A stretch of DNA of 64,000 bases, taken from contig NZ_CP015986.1 of the NCBI RefSeq assembly GCF_001658005.1, positions 186,001-250,000 of the forward strand. Reading direction: 5' to 3'. The position numbers and the translations under genes were made by a program. Shown here in pieces: positions 16,346 through 24,758 of this stretch (the stretch's first letter is position 1; each line of letters starts with the position of its first letter). The notes beneath the pieces are model-generated. The model was not told the origin of the DNA, searched no databases, and saw only the letters and a program-made list of their open reading frames with translations. The stretch comes from Sphingobium sp. EP60837. GTDB taxonomy: Bacteria > Pseudomonadota > Alphaproteobacteria > Sphingomonadales > Sphingomonadaceae.

Positions 16346-18580
16346 ATGACGATTTCCTCTTATGCGAAGGGTGGCGCGGCCATCGGCGCGCTGCTGGCGA
16401 CCGCGACGGTTCCAGCCGCAGCCGAGCAAAAGCTGACGCTGGAGCGCGTCTTTGCCAATCCCGATCTATCTGGGCCTCAGCCGCGCGCGTTGAAATTGTC
16501 GCCGGACGGCAAGCTGGTCACATTGCTGAAACCGCGGACGGATGAAAAGGAGCGGCTCGATCTCTGGGCGATCGACAGTTCGACGGGGGTCGAACGGATG
16601 CTGGTCGATTCGAAGAAGGTGGGGAGCGGTGCGGAATTGTCCGAGGCCGAGAAGATGCAGCGCGAACGGGACCGCTCGATCGCTGGAAATACGGGCATCG
16701 TCAGCTACGACTGGGCGCCCGATGGCAAGAGCATCCTGGTCCCTGTCGATGGCGATCTCTTTTTGGCCGCGCTGGATGGTCGCGTCACACGGCTAACCAA
16801 CACACCCGAAGGCGAGTTGAATGGGATCGTCAGCCCCAAGGGCGGCTTCGTTTCCTTTGTGCGCGAGGGTAATCTCTTCGTGCAGCCGATCGGTGGACGG
16901 GAACGCCAACTGACCCAAGGTGCGAGTGACACGGTAAGCTGGGGCGTCGCCGAGTTCGTCGCACAAGAGGAAATGGATCGCCGCACCGGCTATTGGTGGT
17001 CCCCGGATGATGCGATGATCGCCGTCGCTCGCGTCGATGAGGGGCCGGTAGGTATCGTCACGCGGACCGCCATCGGTGGCGAGGGAACGAAGGTTTATCA
17101 GCAGCGCTATCCCGCCGCCGGAACGCCTAACGCGCTGGTCGATCTCTATGTCATAAAGCCGGATGGATCGAGCCAGGTGAAGGTCGATCTGGGGCATGAA
17201 CGCGACATTTATCTGGCGCGCGTTGATTGGTCGAAGGATGCCAGGACTCTCTATGTCCAGCGTCAGAGCCGCGACCAGAAGACGCTGGACCTGCTCGCGG
17301 TCGATCCCACCACGGGCAAGGCCAAGGTGCTGCTTGCTGAAAGAGCAAAGAGCTGGGTCAACCTCAGCAACAATTTCACGCCGCTTGGTGATGGCAGCTT
17401 CCTCTGGTGGTCTGAAAAGAGCGGTCATGGCCATCTCTATCATGTGCGCGACGGCTCCTGGACGCCGCTGACCAGCGGCCCGTGGGAGGTGCGCGATGTT
17501 GTCGCCGTCGATGAGAAGCAGGGCCTCGTTTATTTCACCGGCAATCGCGAAACGCCGCTGGAACAGCAACTTTATGCCGCGCCTCTGTCGGGCAAGGGCA
17601 AGCTGCGCCAGTTGACCAGCAATGGCTGGTGGAACGACGCCGTCATGGACGCCGCCGCCACCCGCGTCGTGATCGCCCGCAGTAACACGGATCAGCCGAA
17701 GCAGGTCTATCTGGCCGACACCGGCGGCAAGCGGCTGCAGTGGCTGTCAGAAAATGCAGTGGCGGACGGCCATCCCTATGCGCCTTATCTCGGCAGCCAC
17801 GTGAAGACGCGCTTCGGCACGATCAAGGCAGCGGACGGATCGACGCTTTACACCCGCATCATGACTCCGCCGCTGGAAGCAGGGAAACGCTATCCGGTCT
17901 TCATGCTGCATTATGGCGGACCGGGTGCGGGCCGGATCGTGACCAATCAATGGAGTTCGCCGCTCTACCAATATCTGGTGGATAGAGGCTGGATCGTCTT
18001 CGCGGTGGATAATCGGGGCACGCCCGATCGTGGCAAGGCGTTCGAGGATCATCTTTACCGTGCGATGGGCACGGTCGAGGTCGAGGATCAATTAAAAGGC
18101 GTCGAATGGTTGAAGGCTCAGCCCTATGTCGATCCTCAGCGGATCGCGACCTATGGCTGGTCCTATGGCGGATACATGTCCGTGAAGCTGTTGGAGAAGG
18201 CGCCCGGCGTCTTTTCCGCTGCGATCGCTGGCGCTCCGGTCACGCGATGGGAATTGTATGACACCCATTATACCGAACGCTACCTCGGCAAGCCGCAGGA
18301 CAAGCCTAGCGCCTATCCCCACTCGGGCGCGATCGATGACGCCGTGAAGATCAAGGACCCGCTGCTGCTGGTCCACGGCATGTCGGACGACAATGTCGTG
18401 TTCGACAATATGACGGCCCTTATGGCGAAGATGCAGGCGGCCGCCGTGCCGTTTGAATTGATGGTCTATCCCGGCCAGACTCATCGTGTGGGCGGTCCCG
18501 GCATCAGCGTCCATCTTTGGCGCACGATTGAGGATTTTCTGGCTCGCCACGGGACGGCGCCCGATGCTCCGTCGAAATAG
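16346..18580 (+). CDS. S9 family peptidase, dipeptidyl-peptidase IV-like, exported
   Basis: Prolyl oligopeptidase-family serine peptidase that should remove N-terminal dipeptides. A Sec signal (about residues 1-26, ending PAAAE) is followed by a DPP4 beta-propeller N-domain holding the substrate-amine-binding double Glu in AQEEMDR, then the alpha/beta-hydrolase domain. The catalytic triad is Ser606 in GWSYGGYMS, Asp681 in HGMSDDNV and His713 in GQTHRVG; the substrate loop DNRGTPDRG is also present. At 744 residues it is full length. Its promoter seems to give a leaderless mRNA. The location after tRNA-Val has no obvious functional meaning. Confidence 0.93.
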   Translation: MTISSYAKGGAAIGALLATATVPAAAEQKLTLERVFANPDLSGPQPRALKLSPDGKLVTLLKPRTDEKERLDLWAIDSSTGVERMLVDSKKVGSGAELSEAEKMQRERDRSIAGNTGIVSYDWAPDGKSILVPVDGDLFLAALDGRVTRLTNTPEGELNGIVSPKGGFVSFVREGNLFVQPIGGRERQLTQGASDTVSWGVAEFVAQEEMDRRTGYWWSPDDAMIAVARVDEGPVGIVTRTAIGGEGTKVYQQRYPAAGTPNALVDLYVIKPDGSSQVKVDLGHERDIYLARVDWSKDARTLYVQRQSRDQKTLDLLAVDPTTGKAKVLLAERAKSWVNLSNNFTPLGDGSFLWWSEKSGHGHLYHVRDGSWTPLTSGPWEVRDVVAVDEKQGLVYFTGNRETPLEQQLYAAPLSGKGKLRQLTSNGWWNDAVMDAAATRVVIARSNTDQPKQVYLADTGGKRLQWLSENAVADGHPYAPYLGSHVKTRFGTIKAADGSTLYTRIMTPPLEAGKRYPVFMLHYGGPGAGRIVTNQWSSPLYQYLVDRGWIVFAVDNRGTPDRGKAFEDHLYRAMGTVEVEDQLKGVEWLKAQPYVDPQRIATYGWSYGGYMSVKLLEKAPGVFSAAIAGAPVTRWELYDTHYTERYLGKPQDKPSAYPHSGAIDDAVKIKDPLLLVHGMSDDNVVFDNMTALMAKMQAAAVPFELMVYPGQTHRVGGPGISVHLWRTIEDFLARHGTAPDAPSK

Positions 18581-18612
18581 GAGAGCTTTGCCGCGGTGTA
18601 GCCGCTTCATGC

Positions 18613-18640
18613 TGGACAATTACCGCAGCGGCGCTATGGC
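18613..18640 (+). promoter_or_regulatory. possible asd promoter
   Basis: TGGACA (18613-18618), a 16-base spacer and TATGGC (18635-18640) lie 40 bases before the asd start; a moderate match only. Confidence 0.3.
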
Positions 18641-18679
18641 GCGCACTCCGCAATTTTGCATGGAGTGGAGTCTTTAGTC

Positions 18680-19705
18680 ATGGGTTACAAGGTCGTCGTC
18701 GTTGGTGCCACGGGCAATGTGGGCCGCGAAATGCTGACCATTCTCGCCGAGCGCGAGTTTCCTATTGACGAGATCGCGGCGGTTGCATCGCCCCGGTCGC
18801 AGGGTTTGTCCGTCGATTTCGGCGACACCGGCAAGACCATCAAATGCCAGAATATCGAGCATTTCGACTTCAGCGGATGGGACATCGCCCTGTTCGCGGC
18901 GGGCTCCGGCCCGACGGCCGAATATGCGCCCAAAGCGGCGGCCGCCGGTTGCGTGGTGATCGACAATTCGTCGCTCTACCGCATGGACCCGGATGTACCG
19001 CTGATCGTGCCCGAAGTGAACCCAGACGCGATCGACGGCTACAAGAAGAAGAACATCATCGCGAACCCGAACTGCTCGACCGCGCAGATGGTGGTGGCGC
19101 TCAAGCCTTTGCATGACGCCGCCAAGATCAAGCGCGTCGTCGTCGCCACCTACCAGTCGGTGTCTGGCGCGGGCAAGGCGGGCATGGACGAGCTGTTCGA
19201 ACAGTCGCGCAACATCTTCGTCGGCGATCCGGCGGAGGCGAAGAAGTTCACCAAGCAGATCGCCTTCAACGTGATACCGCACATCGACGTCTTCCTGGAC
19301 GATGGTTCGACCAAGGAAGAATGGAAGATGGTTGCGGAGACCAAGAAGATCCTCGATCCCAAGGTGAAGGTCACGGCGACCTGCGTGCGCGTCCCCGTGT
19401 TCGTCGGCCATTCCGAGGCGCTGAACATCGAGTTCGAGAATGAGATTTCGGCCAAGGAAGCGCAGGACATCCTGCGCGAAGCGCCGGGCATCATGCTCGT
19501 CGATAAGCGCGAGGATGGCGGCTACGTCACCCCGGTCGAATGTGTCGGCGACTATGCGACCTTCGTCAGCCGCGTCCGTGAAGACTCGACCGTCGATAAT
19601 GGCCTGTCGCTCTGGTGTGTCAGCGACAATCTGCGCAAGGGCGCGGCGCTCAACGCTGTGCAGATCGCCGAACTGCTGGGCCGTCGTCACCTCAAGAAGG
19701 GCTGA
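18680..19705 (+). CDS. asd: aspartate-semialdehyde dehydrogenase
   Basis: NADPH-dependent reduction of aspartyl phosphate to the semialdehyde, the branch point to lysine/diaminopimelate, threonine and methionine. The Rossmann motif VVVGATGNVGREML is at the N-terminus, and the catalytic Cys in NPNCSTAQM and the downstream catalytic-domain segment VFVGHSEAL are seen. ATG 18680 is preferred over upstream codons because it starts at the Rossmann strand and has GGAGTGGAG upstream; 341 residues. The next gene starts 10 bases after its stop. Confidence 0.96.
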   Translation: MGYKVVVVGATGNVGREMLTILAEREFPIDEIAAVASPRSQGLSVDFGDTGKTIKCQNIEHFDFSGWDIALFAAGSGPTAEYAPKAAAAGCVVIDNSSLYRMDPDVPLIVPEVNPDAIDGYKKKNIIANPNCSTAQMVVALKPLHDAAKIKRVVVATYQSVSGAGKAGMDELFEQSRNIFVGDPAEAKKFTKQIAFNVIPHIDVFLDDGSTKEEWKMVAETKKILDPKVKVTATCVRVPVFVGHSEALNIEFENEISAKEAQDILREAPGIMLVDKREDGGYVTPVECVGDYATFVSRVREDSTVDNGLSLWCVSDNLRKGAALNAVQIAELLGRRHLKKG

Positions 19706-19714
19706 GCCCATCGG

Positions 19715-20407
19715 ATGATATCCGGTGCTGCTGCCGTCTGGAAAAGCCTTCCGATAGCGCAGCGCCGGATGATCCTGCTTTTGCTCGCGGCCATCGCCGC
19801 CGCGCAGATCAACCAGCCTTATCCCGAACTGTCACCGCTGCAACATGGGCCAACGCTGGTTTTGGCGTTCGTTGCCCCCTGGCTTCTGAGCCGCTGGCCG
19901 CTGACGAACGGCGCTGTCGCCTGCATATTAGCCTTCCTGCTGCTGCACACCTTGGGTGGCCGCTACATCTATTCCTATGTGCCCTATGATAACTGGGCGC
20001 GCGCTATCACTGGTCATGATATTTCCGGCACATTCGGGTGGCGGCGCAACGGCTATGACCGCCTTGTGCATTTTGCTTTCGGCCTGCTGCTGACACCACC
20101 GCTCACGCAGTTCGCGCGGCGTTGGGGCGGAATGTCTCTGGGGTGGAGCCTGCTGTTTGGCTTCGTCGCAATCGGCTTCGTCGGCGCACTTTATGAAATG
20201 TTCGAATGGCTGCTGACGCTGATGGCCGAGGGAGAAACGGCCGATTGGTATAATGGCCAGCAGGGCGACGTGTGGGACCCGCAAAAGGACATGGCGGCGG
20301 CTCAGGCGGGCGCGCTAATCTCGATATTGTTTCTGTGCGTGCGCCCGTCTCGACAAGGCGGGGCTGACGCCATATCGCACCCGGCTACATCTACGGAGCG
20401 ACCATGA
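19715..20407 (+). CDS. DUF2238 (YjdF-like) inner-membrane protein
   Basis: Integral membrane protein of 230 residues with about six hydrophobic helices. The family signature is present: NGYDRLVHFAFGLLLTPP, then YEMFEWLLTLM and QGDVWDPQKDMAAAQAGA. The function of the family is unknown. It overlaps the following hydrolase gene by four bases (ATGA), indicating translational coupling. Confidence 0.85.
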   Translation: MISGAAAVWKSLPIAQRRMILLLLAAIAAAQINQPYPELSPLQHGPTLVLAFVAPWLLSRWPLTNGAVACILAFLLLHTLGGRYIYSYVPYDNWARAITGHDISGTFGWRRNGYDRLVHFAFGLLLTPPLTQFARRWGGMSLGWSLLFGFVAIGFVGALYEMFEWLLTLMAEGETADWYNGQQGDVWDPQKDMAAAQAGALISILFLCVRPSRQGGADAISHPATSTERP

Positions 20408-21165
20408 CGGACCTTGCAATGGAAAAGCTGGAGATCAAGGGGCTTGGTGGTTTGCCCATCGCCGTGCATGTCGCGGGCGAAGGGCGCGATTTGGTCCTGA
20501 TCCATGGCTATTTCTCCAACGCTTACACGAATTGGGTACGCTATGGCCATGCCGCCCGTTTGGTGGAGGCTGGCTTCCGCCTAATCCTGCCTGACTTGCG
20601 TGGCCATGGTGAGAGCGGAAAGCCGCATGACGCCGCTGCCTATCCGCCCGACGCGCTGACCGATGACAATCTGGCTGTGATCGAACAGCTGGGGCTGACT
20701 GACTATGATCTGGGCGGTTATTCGCTAGGCGCGCGCACCACGGTGCGGATGCTCGCACGGGGCGCAACCCCGCGCCGCGTTGTCCTGGCGGGCATGGGCT
20801 TGCGCGGCCTCGTCCACACCCTCGACAAGGGCGGCTACTACAAGAAGGTCCTTACCAACCTTGGTACGTTTGAGCGCGGTACGTCCGAATGGATGACGGA
20901 GGCGTTTCTCAAGACCACCAAGGGCGATCCGGTGGCAATGCTCCACATCCTCAACACCTTCGTCGATACGCAAGCCGAGAAGATCGCGACTTTCACCCAG
21001 CCGGTGGAAGTCATCTGCGGCGCGGACGATCAGGACAATGGCGTCGCACAGGAACTTGCCGACGCGCTACCCAACGGCCGTTATGTGGAGATTCCCGGCA
21101 ATCACATGAATGCCGTGACCCGGAAAGAGTTGGGGCAGGCTATACTGGATTTTCTCAGCGTCTAA
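20404..21165 (+). CDS. alpha/beta-hydrolase
   Basis: Cytoplasmic-type alpha/beta-hydrolase of 253 residues without a signal peptide. The oxyanion segment LIHGYFSN, the nucleophile motif GYSLGART, an acidic residue in ICGADDQDN and the His in PGNHMNAV form a complete triad. The fold resembles haloalkane dehalogenase/lactone or ester hydrolases, but the substrate cannot be inferred. Its start overlaps the stop of the upstream DUF2238 gene. Confidence 0.85.
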   Translation: MTDLAMEKLEIKGLGGLPIAVHVAGEGRDLVLIHGYFSNAYTNWVRYGHAARLVEAGFRLILPDLRGHGESGKPHDAAAYPPDALTDDNLAVIEQLGLTDYDLGGYSLGARTTVRMLARGATPRRVVLAGMGLRGLVHTLDKGGYYKKVLTNLGTFERGTSEWMTEAFLKTTKGDPVAMLHILNTFVDTQAEKIATFTQPVEVICGADDQDNGVAQELADALPNGRYVEIPGNHMNAVTRKELGQAILDFLSV

Positions 21166-21203
21166 GTGCCTGACCGCGAACGTGCAAAGTCGATGGGCTG
21201 TGC

Positions 21204-22658
21204 TTAGCGGAACGGGGGTTCGTTGAAGGCCCGCAGCTTGCGACTATGCAGCTTGGGCCCTTCCTGTCGCAGCAATTCGCAGGTCATCAACCCGACGCGC
21301 AAATGCCCAGAGATCGCTTCTTCATAAAATCGGTTTGCCTGTCCTGGCAATTTAAGTTCGCCATGGATCGGCTTGTCTGAAACGCAAAGCAGCGTCCCGT
21401 ATGGCACCCGGAAACGATAGCCTTGTGCCGCAATGGTGGCCGACTCCATGTCAATCCCGACGGCGCGCGATAGGCTGAAGCGCAAGGCGGAACTGGAATA
21501 ACGCAGCTCCCAATTGCGGTCGTCGGTGGTTACGACCGTGCCCGTGCGCAAGCGCCGTTTGAAATCCTCTTCGTCATTACCGCCCAACACCGCCTCGGCC
21601 GCTTTCGCTAGGGCGACCTGCACCTCAGCGATGGCTGGCACCGGAATCTCGGGCGGCAGCATGTCATCCAGCACCTTGTCATCGCGCAGATAGGCATGGG
21701 CCAGCACATAGTCCCCGATCCGCTGGCTGGGACGCAGGCCGCCGCAATGGCCAATCATCAGCCAAGCTTCCGGGCGCACTACCGCCAGATGGTCGCATAT
21801 AGTCTTGGCGTTGGCCGGTCCAACACCGATATTCACAAGCGTTATCCCGCTGCGGTTCGGCGCGATCAGATGATAGGCGGGCATTTGGTGCTTGCGCCAG
21901 GCGCTGTCGGCGATCATCCGGGCCGGATCAGCCGTCTCGCGCGTCACATAGACGCCACCCGCGCCAGACAGCGCCGTGTAGGGCGCGCCTTCCCGCCGCA
22001 ACTCCGCGCAGGCCCAGTCCACGAATTCGTCCACATAGCGGTGATAGTTGGTGAAGAGGATATAGCGCTGAACATGTTCCGCTGGCGTGCCGGTATAATG
22101 TTTCAGCCGGGCCAGAGAGAAATCGGTACGCAACCCGTCGAATAGCGCCAGCGGCCGGTGTCCTTCCGCATTCGCCATGAAGAGGCCGTCCGCAATCTCA
22201 TCGCCGATCTCAGCCAACTCAGTCGCCGGGAAATGCCGCGCCAGTTCGGTCGGCGGCGTCCCATCCAGCGCGCTGATGTCGAGGCCATCGAGCACATAGG
22301 GAAAGGGAATTTGCTGGTCGCTGATCCCCGTTTCGACCGCGACGCCATAATCCCGGACCAGCAGGTCGATCTGTTCCGACAGATAGTCGGCAAACATGCC
22401 TGGCCGGGTAACGGTGGTCACATAGAGGCCCGGTTTCGACAGGCGCGCGAACGATCGGCCGGGCGGCGGCGCGTCGGTCTCCGCATTATGCGTGATGCGC
22501 AGTTCGGGATAACAATATCGGCGGTCGGATTTCGCCTCTGGCGGAGGCACGCTGCCATCGCGGCCATAAGCCTGCATCGCCTCGCGCAGATTTCCGATGG
22601 AGGCCTGATATATCCGGTCGAGTTGCGCAACCGCCGCGCTGCCGATGCTTTTGGTCAT
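21204..22658 (-). CDS. amn: AMP nucleosidase
   Basis: Splits AMP to adenine and ribose 5-phosphate, a purine-salvage and adenylate-level control enzyme. The N-terminal AMP-nucleosidase domain (about residues 1-180) precedes a nucleoside-phosphorylase-like catalytic domain with VNIGVGPANAKTICDHL and MIGHCGGLRPSQRIGDY, then GIDMESATIAAQGYRFRVP. At 484 residues the length matches the family. It is convergent with the hydrolase gene and lies downstream of the peroxiredoxin gene on the same strand with an 80-base gap. Confidence 0.95.
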   Translation of the reverse strand: MTKSIGSAAVAQLDRIYQASIGNLREAMQAYGRDGSVPPPEAKSDRRYCYPELRITHNAETDAPPPGRSFARLSKPGLYVTTVTRPGMFADYLSEQIDLLVRDYGVAVETGISDQQIPFPYVLDGLDISALDGTPPTELARHFPATELAEIGDEIADGLFMANAEGHRPLALFDGLRTDFSLARLKHYTGTPAEHVQRYILFTNYHRYVDEFVDWACAELRREGAPYTALSGAGGVYVTRETADPARMIADSAWRKHQMPAYHLIAPNRSGITLVNIGVGPANAKTICDHLAVVRPEAWLMIGHCGGLRPSQRIGDYVLAHAYLRDDKVLDDMLPPEIPVPAIAEVQVALAKAAEAVLGGNDEEDFKRRLRTGTVVTTDDRNWELRYSSSALRFSLSRAVGIDMESATIAAQGYRFRVPYGTLLCVSDKPIHGELKLPGQANRFYEEAISGHLRVGLMTCELLRQEGPKLHSRKLRAFNEPPFR

Positions 22659-22738
22659 CGACCCTTGCTACCGCAGATATGTGACGGAAGAAAGCCGAGG
22701 CCGCGCGGCAAAGAGGATGCCGCGCGGTCTTTTTAAGT

Positions 22739-23221
22739 TCAGAGCTGGCCCAGAAGATGGTCCGCCGAAGAAACCTGGAAGCTGCCCGGTTCCTCGACAT
22801 TCAGTTCGGCAACCACGCCGTCCTTGACGATCATCGAGAAACGCTGCCCCCGCGTGCCCATGCCGAACTTGCTGCCGTCCATGGTGAGCCCGAGCGCCTT
22901 CGCAAAGTCGCCATTGCCGTCCGCCAGCATGGTAACCTTCTCATCCGCGCCGGCAGACTTGCCCCAGGCGCCCATCACGAAAGCGTCATTGACGGCGGTG
23001 CAGGCGATTTCATCGATGCCCTTTTCCTTCAACACTTCGGCTTTTTCGACGAAGCCGGGCAGATGCTTGGCCGAGCAGGTCGGGGTGAAGGCGCCGGGAA
23101 CGGAAAAGAGCGCAACAGTCCGGCCTGCGAAATACTCGTCGGAGGAGACCTGCTCCGGACCATTATCGGTCATCTTGGTGAAGGTGGTGGCGGGGATGCG
23201 ATCCCCCTTGCTGATGGTCAT
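22739..23221 (-). CDS. peroxiredoxin (Prx5-type)
   Basis: Thiol peroxidase of 160 residues. The peroxidatic Cys49 is in PGAFTPTCS, the signature of the Prx5 subfamily, and a second Cys (about 73) is in EIACTAV. Conserved GKSAGADEKVTMLAD and RFSMIVKDGVV follow. It probably reduces peroxides with a glutathione/glutaredoxin or thioredoxin partner. It is divergent from yqgE with 135 bases between them. Confidence 0.93.
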   Translation of the reverse strand: MTISKGDRIPATTFTKMTDNGPEQVSSDEYFAGRTVALFSVPGAFTPTCSAKHLPGFVEKAEVLKEKGIDEIACTAVNDAFVMGAWGKSAGADEKVTMLADGNGDFAKALGLTMDGSKFGMGTRGQRFSMIVKDGVVAELNVEEPGSFQVSSADHLLGQL

Positions 23222-23322
23222 GTTCTGTCTCCTGCCGTTGTAGCGCGGGAGGTCGGCGCTGCCGCGCGCTCTGTCAAGGGCACGAATGTGCCGCGTTGCC
23301 TCCTGCGAACGACAGCCCGCCA

Positions 23323-23350
23323 TTGGCAAAGACGCTGGGCGGCGTATATT
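23323..23350 (+). promoter_or_regulatory. yqgE promoter, leaderless geometry
   Basis: TTGGCA (23323-23328), a 16-base spacer and TATATT (23345-23350) are followed after six bases by ATG 23357. The expected transcript start coincides with the A of the start codon, and there is no ribosome site. Confidence 0.6.
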
Positions 23351-23356
23351 CGCACC

Positions 23357-23917
23357 ATGAACCAGTCCCGCTCCTATGCCGGTCAGTTCCTGCTCGCGCT
23401 GCCGGGCATGGAAGATATGCGTTTCGATCATTCGGTCGTGGCCATTTGCGTCCATGATGAAAATGGCGCCCTGGGCATCTCGGTCAGTGACGAGATCGAA
23501 GGGGTGGGGCTGCACGACCTGCTCGACAGTTTCGACATCGACGCGCGTAATGTGCCCGACCTGCCGGTGCTGCGGGGAGGGCCAGTCGAACCCCGCCGTG
23601 GCTTCGTCCTCCACTCGCTCGATTGGAAAGGGCATGACATGGTGGAGGTCGGTCCTGATTGGGGCCTGTCCGGCTCGCTCGAAATCCTGAAAGCCATTGC
23701 AGAAGGCACCGGCCCCAGCCGGTATATCGTCGCGCTCGGCTATGCAGGGTGGGGTGCTGGTCAACTGGACCGGGAAATGAGCGGAGAAAGCTGGTTCCCG
23801 GTGGATTGCACCGCGGACATTCTATTCACCGTCCCGGCGGAAAAGAAATGGGCCGCCGCTTATGCCGCGGCCGGAGTCGATGCTTCTCATCTTGTGAGCG
23901 GCGCGGGTTCGGCCTGA
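23357..23917 (+). CDS. YqgE/AlgH family protein
   Basis: Conserved bacterial protein of the UPF0301/DUF179 family, 186 residues. The typical start GQFLLALPGMEDMRFDHSVV and the block YIVALGYAGWGAGQLDREM are both present. AlgH of Pseudomonas has been linked to alginate control, but the biochemical role is unsettled. ATG 23357 begins at the family N-terminus. It seems to be translated from a leaderless mRNA. Confidence 0.9.
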   Translation: MNQSRSYAGQFLLALPGMEDMRFDHSVVAICVHDENGALGISVSDEIEGVGLHDLLDSFDIDARNVPDLPVLRGGPVEPRRGFVLHSLDWKGHDMVEVGPDWGLSGSLEILKAIAEGTGPSRYIVALGYAGWGAGQLDREMSGESWFPVDCTADILFTVPAEKKWAAAYAAAGVDASHLVSGAGSA

Positions 23918-24101
23918 CGCGGCGCCAGATTTTTCTGTGGTCATTTCCGATGCCGCCGCGCAACGATGGCGGTTAGCATGGCTTGTTTCTGCATCGTAAC
24001 TGAACCGAATGCGGTAAAATTCCGCTAACCCTGTCTGTTGACGATGCGGCAAGCGGACGGGCGCACCCTCTGGCACAGGATATTGCACGGGGGTTTACAT
24101 T

Positions 24102-24638
24102 ATGAAGAAGTTTGTGGCGGCAGTCATTGCCGCGGCGATGCCGCTTGCGCCAGCCAGCGCCTCAACTTGTTGGAAGCCGGTTGCTGTAGAAGCCGCGCAA
24201 ATCCGCGATTTTGAGATGATGCTGATGGTATCCGCGTTGCGCTGCCGCTCCACCGGCAGCAATTTCCTCACAGCCTATAATCGCTTCATCCGCGAAAAGC
24301 GGGAGGCCCTGACACAGGTTAACGATGAACTGCGTGAACATTTCCGCTCGGTGGCTGGGCCTGTCGGTGCGCTGGGGGCCTATGACAATTATGTGACCCA
24401 GCTCGCGAACGTCTATGGGGCGGGAGCCGATGGGCTTGCTTGCCGGGATCTTCAGTCAATCACGGACGCCGCCAACGCGCTGCCTGCGACCCGCTCGGCT
24501 CTGCTGGAACTAGCCGACGCGGCCGGAGTCACCCCTCATTTGTCGGGCGCCCGCTGCGATGTGGTGATGGCGATCGCTGGTAAGGAAGTGGAGAGCAGGG
24601 CATCTGTCGCCGTCGCTGCGCGGGACCCGCAGGACTGA
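24102..24638 (+). CDS. exported hypothetical protein
   Basis: A 178-residue protein with a clear Sec signal peptide (about residues 1-21, cleavage after PASAS). The mature part is mostly helical by composition and has four cysteines (TCWKP, LRCRS, LACRDL, ARCDVV) that could form two periplasmic disulfides. I do not recognise the family. The start is well placed: ATG follows a GGGGG tract. It precedes ahcY with a strong hairpin in between. Confidence 0.7.
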   Translation: MKKFVAAVIAAAMPLAPASASTCWKPVAVEAAQIRDFEMMLMVSALRCRSTGSNFLTAYNRFIREKREALTQVNDELREHFRSVAGPVGALGAYDNYVTQLANVYGAGADGLACRDLQSITDAANALPATRSALLELADAAGVTPHLSGARCDVVMAIAGKEVESRASVAVAARDPQD

Positions 24639-24640
24639 CA

Positions 24641-24708
24641 TAAAGAAAACTTTATATTGAGTTGCCATCAACGGCGGCGATTGGTAAAGCGCAGCCCATC
24701 GCCGCCGT
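24641..24708 (+). terminator. hairpins between the exported protein gene and ahcY
   Basis: ATAAAG-AAAA-CTTTAT (24641-24656) starts just after the stop codon. It is followed by an 11-bp perfect stem ACGGCGGCGAT/ATCGCCGCCGT with a 16-base loop (24671-24708) and GTTTCG. The second stem probably terminates the upstream transcript, but it could also be part of an ahcY leader. I do not see the SAH-riboswitch core. Confidence 0.5.
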
Positions 24709-24758
24709 TTCGCTCGTCGAGCGGCTCCGGCACATTCTAGACCAATGGAGACCCGCTC

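Noticed and set aside
22757..23356. N-terminal extension of the yqgE frame over the peroxiredoxin gene
   Set aside because: It is antisense to a well-identified gene; the family N-terminus begins at 23357 and a promoter lies directly before it.
24071..24087. TGGCAC...TTGCA, sigma-54-like promoter before the exported hypothetical gene
   Set aside because: The distance between the GG and GC elements is one base too long for a -24/-12 promoter, a change that normally abolishes activity.
24639..24758. SAH riboswitch upstream of ahcY
   Set aside because: The conserved GAGG-GCGCTGC core is not present on this strand; only generic hairpins are seen.
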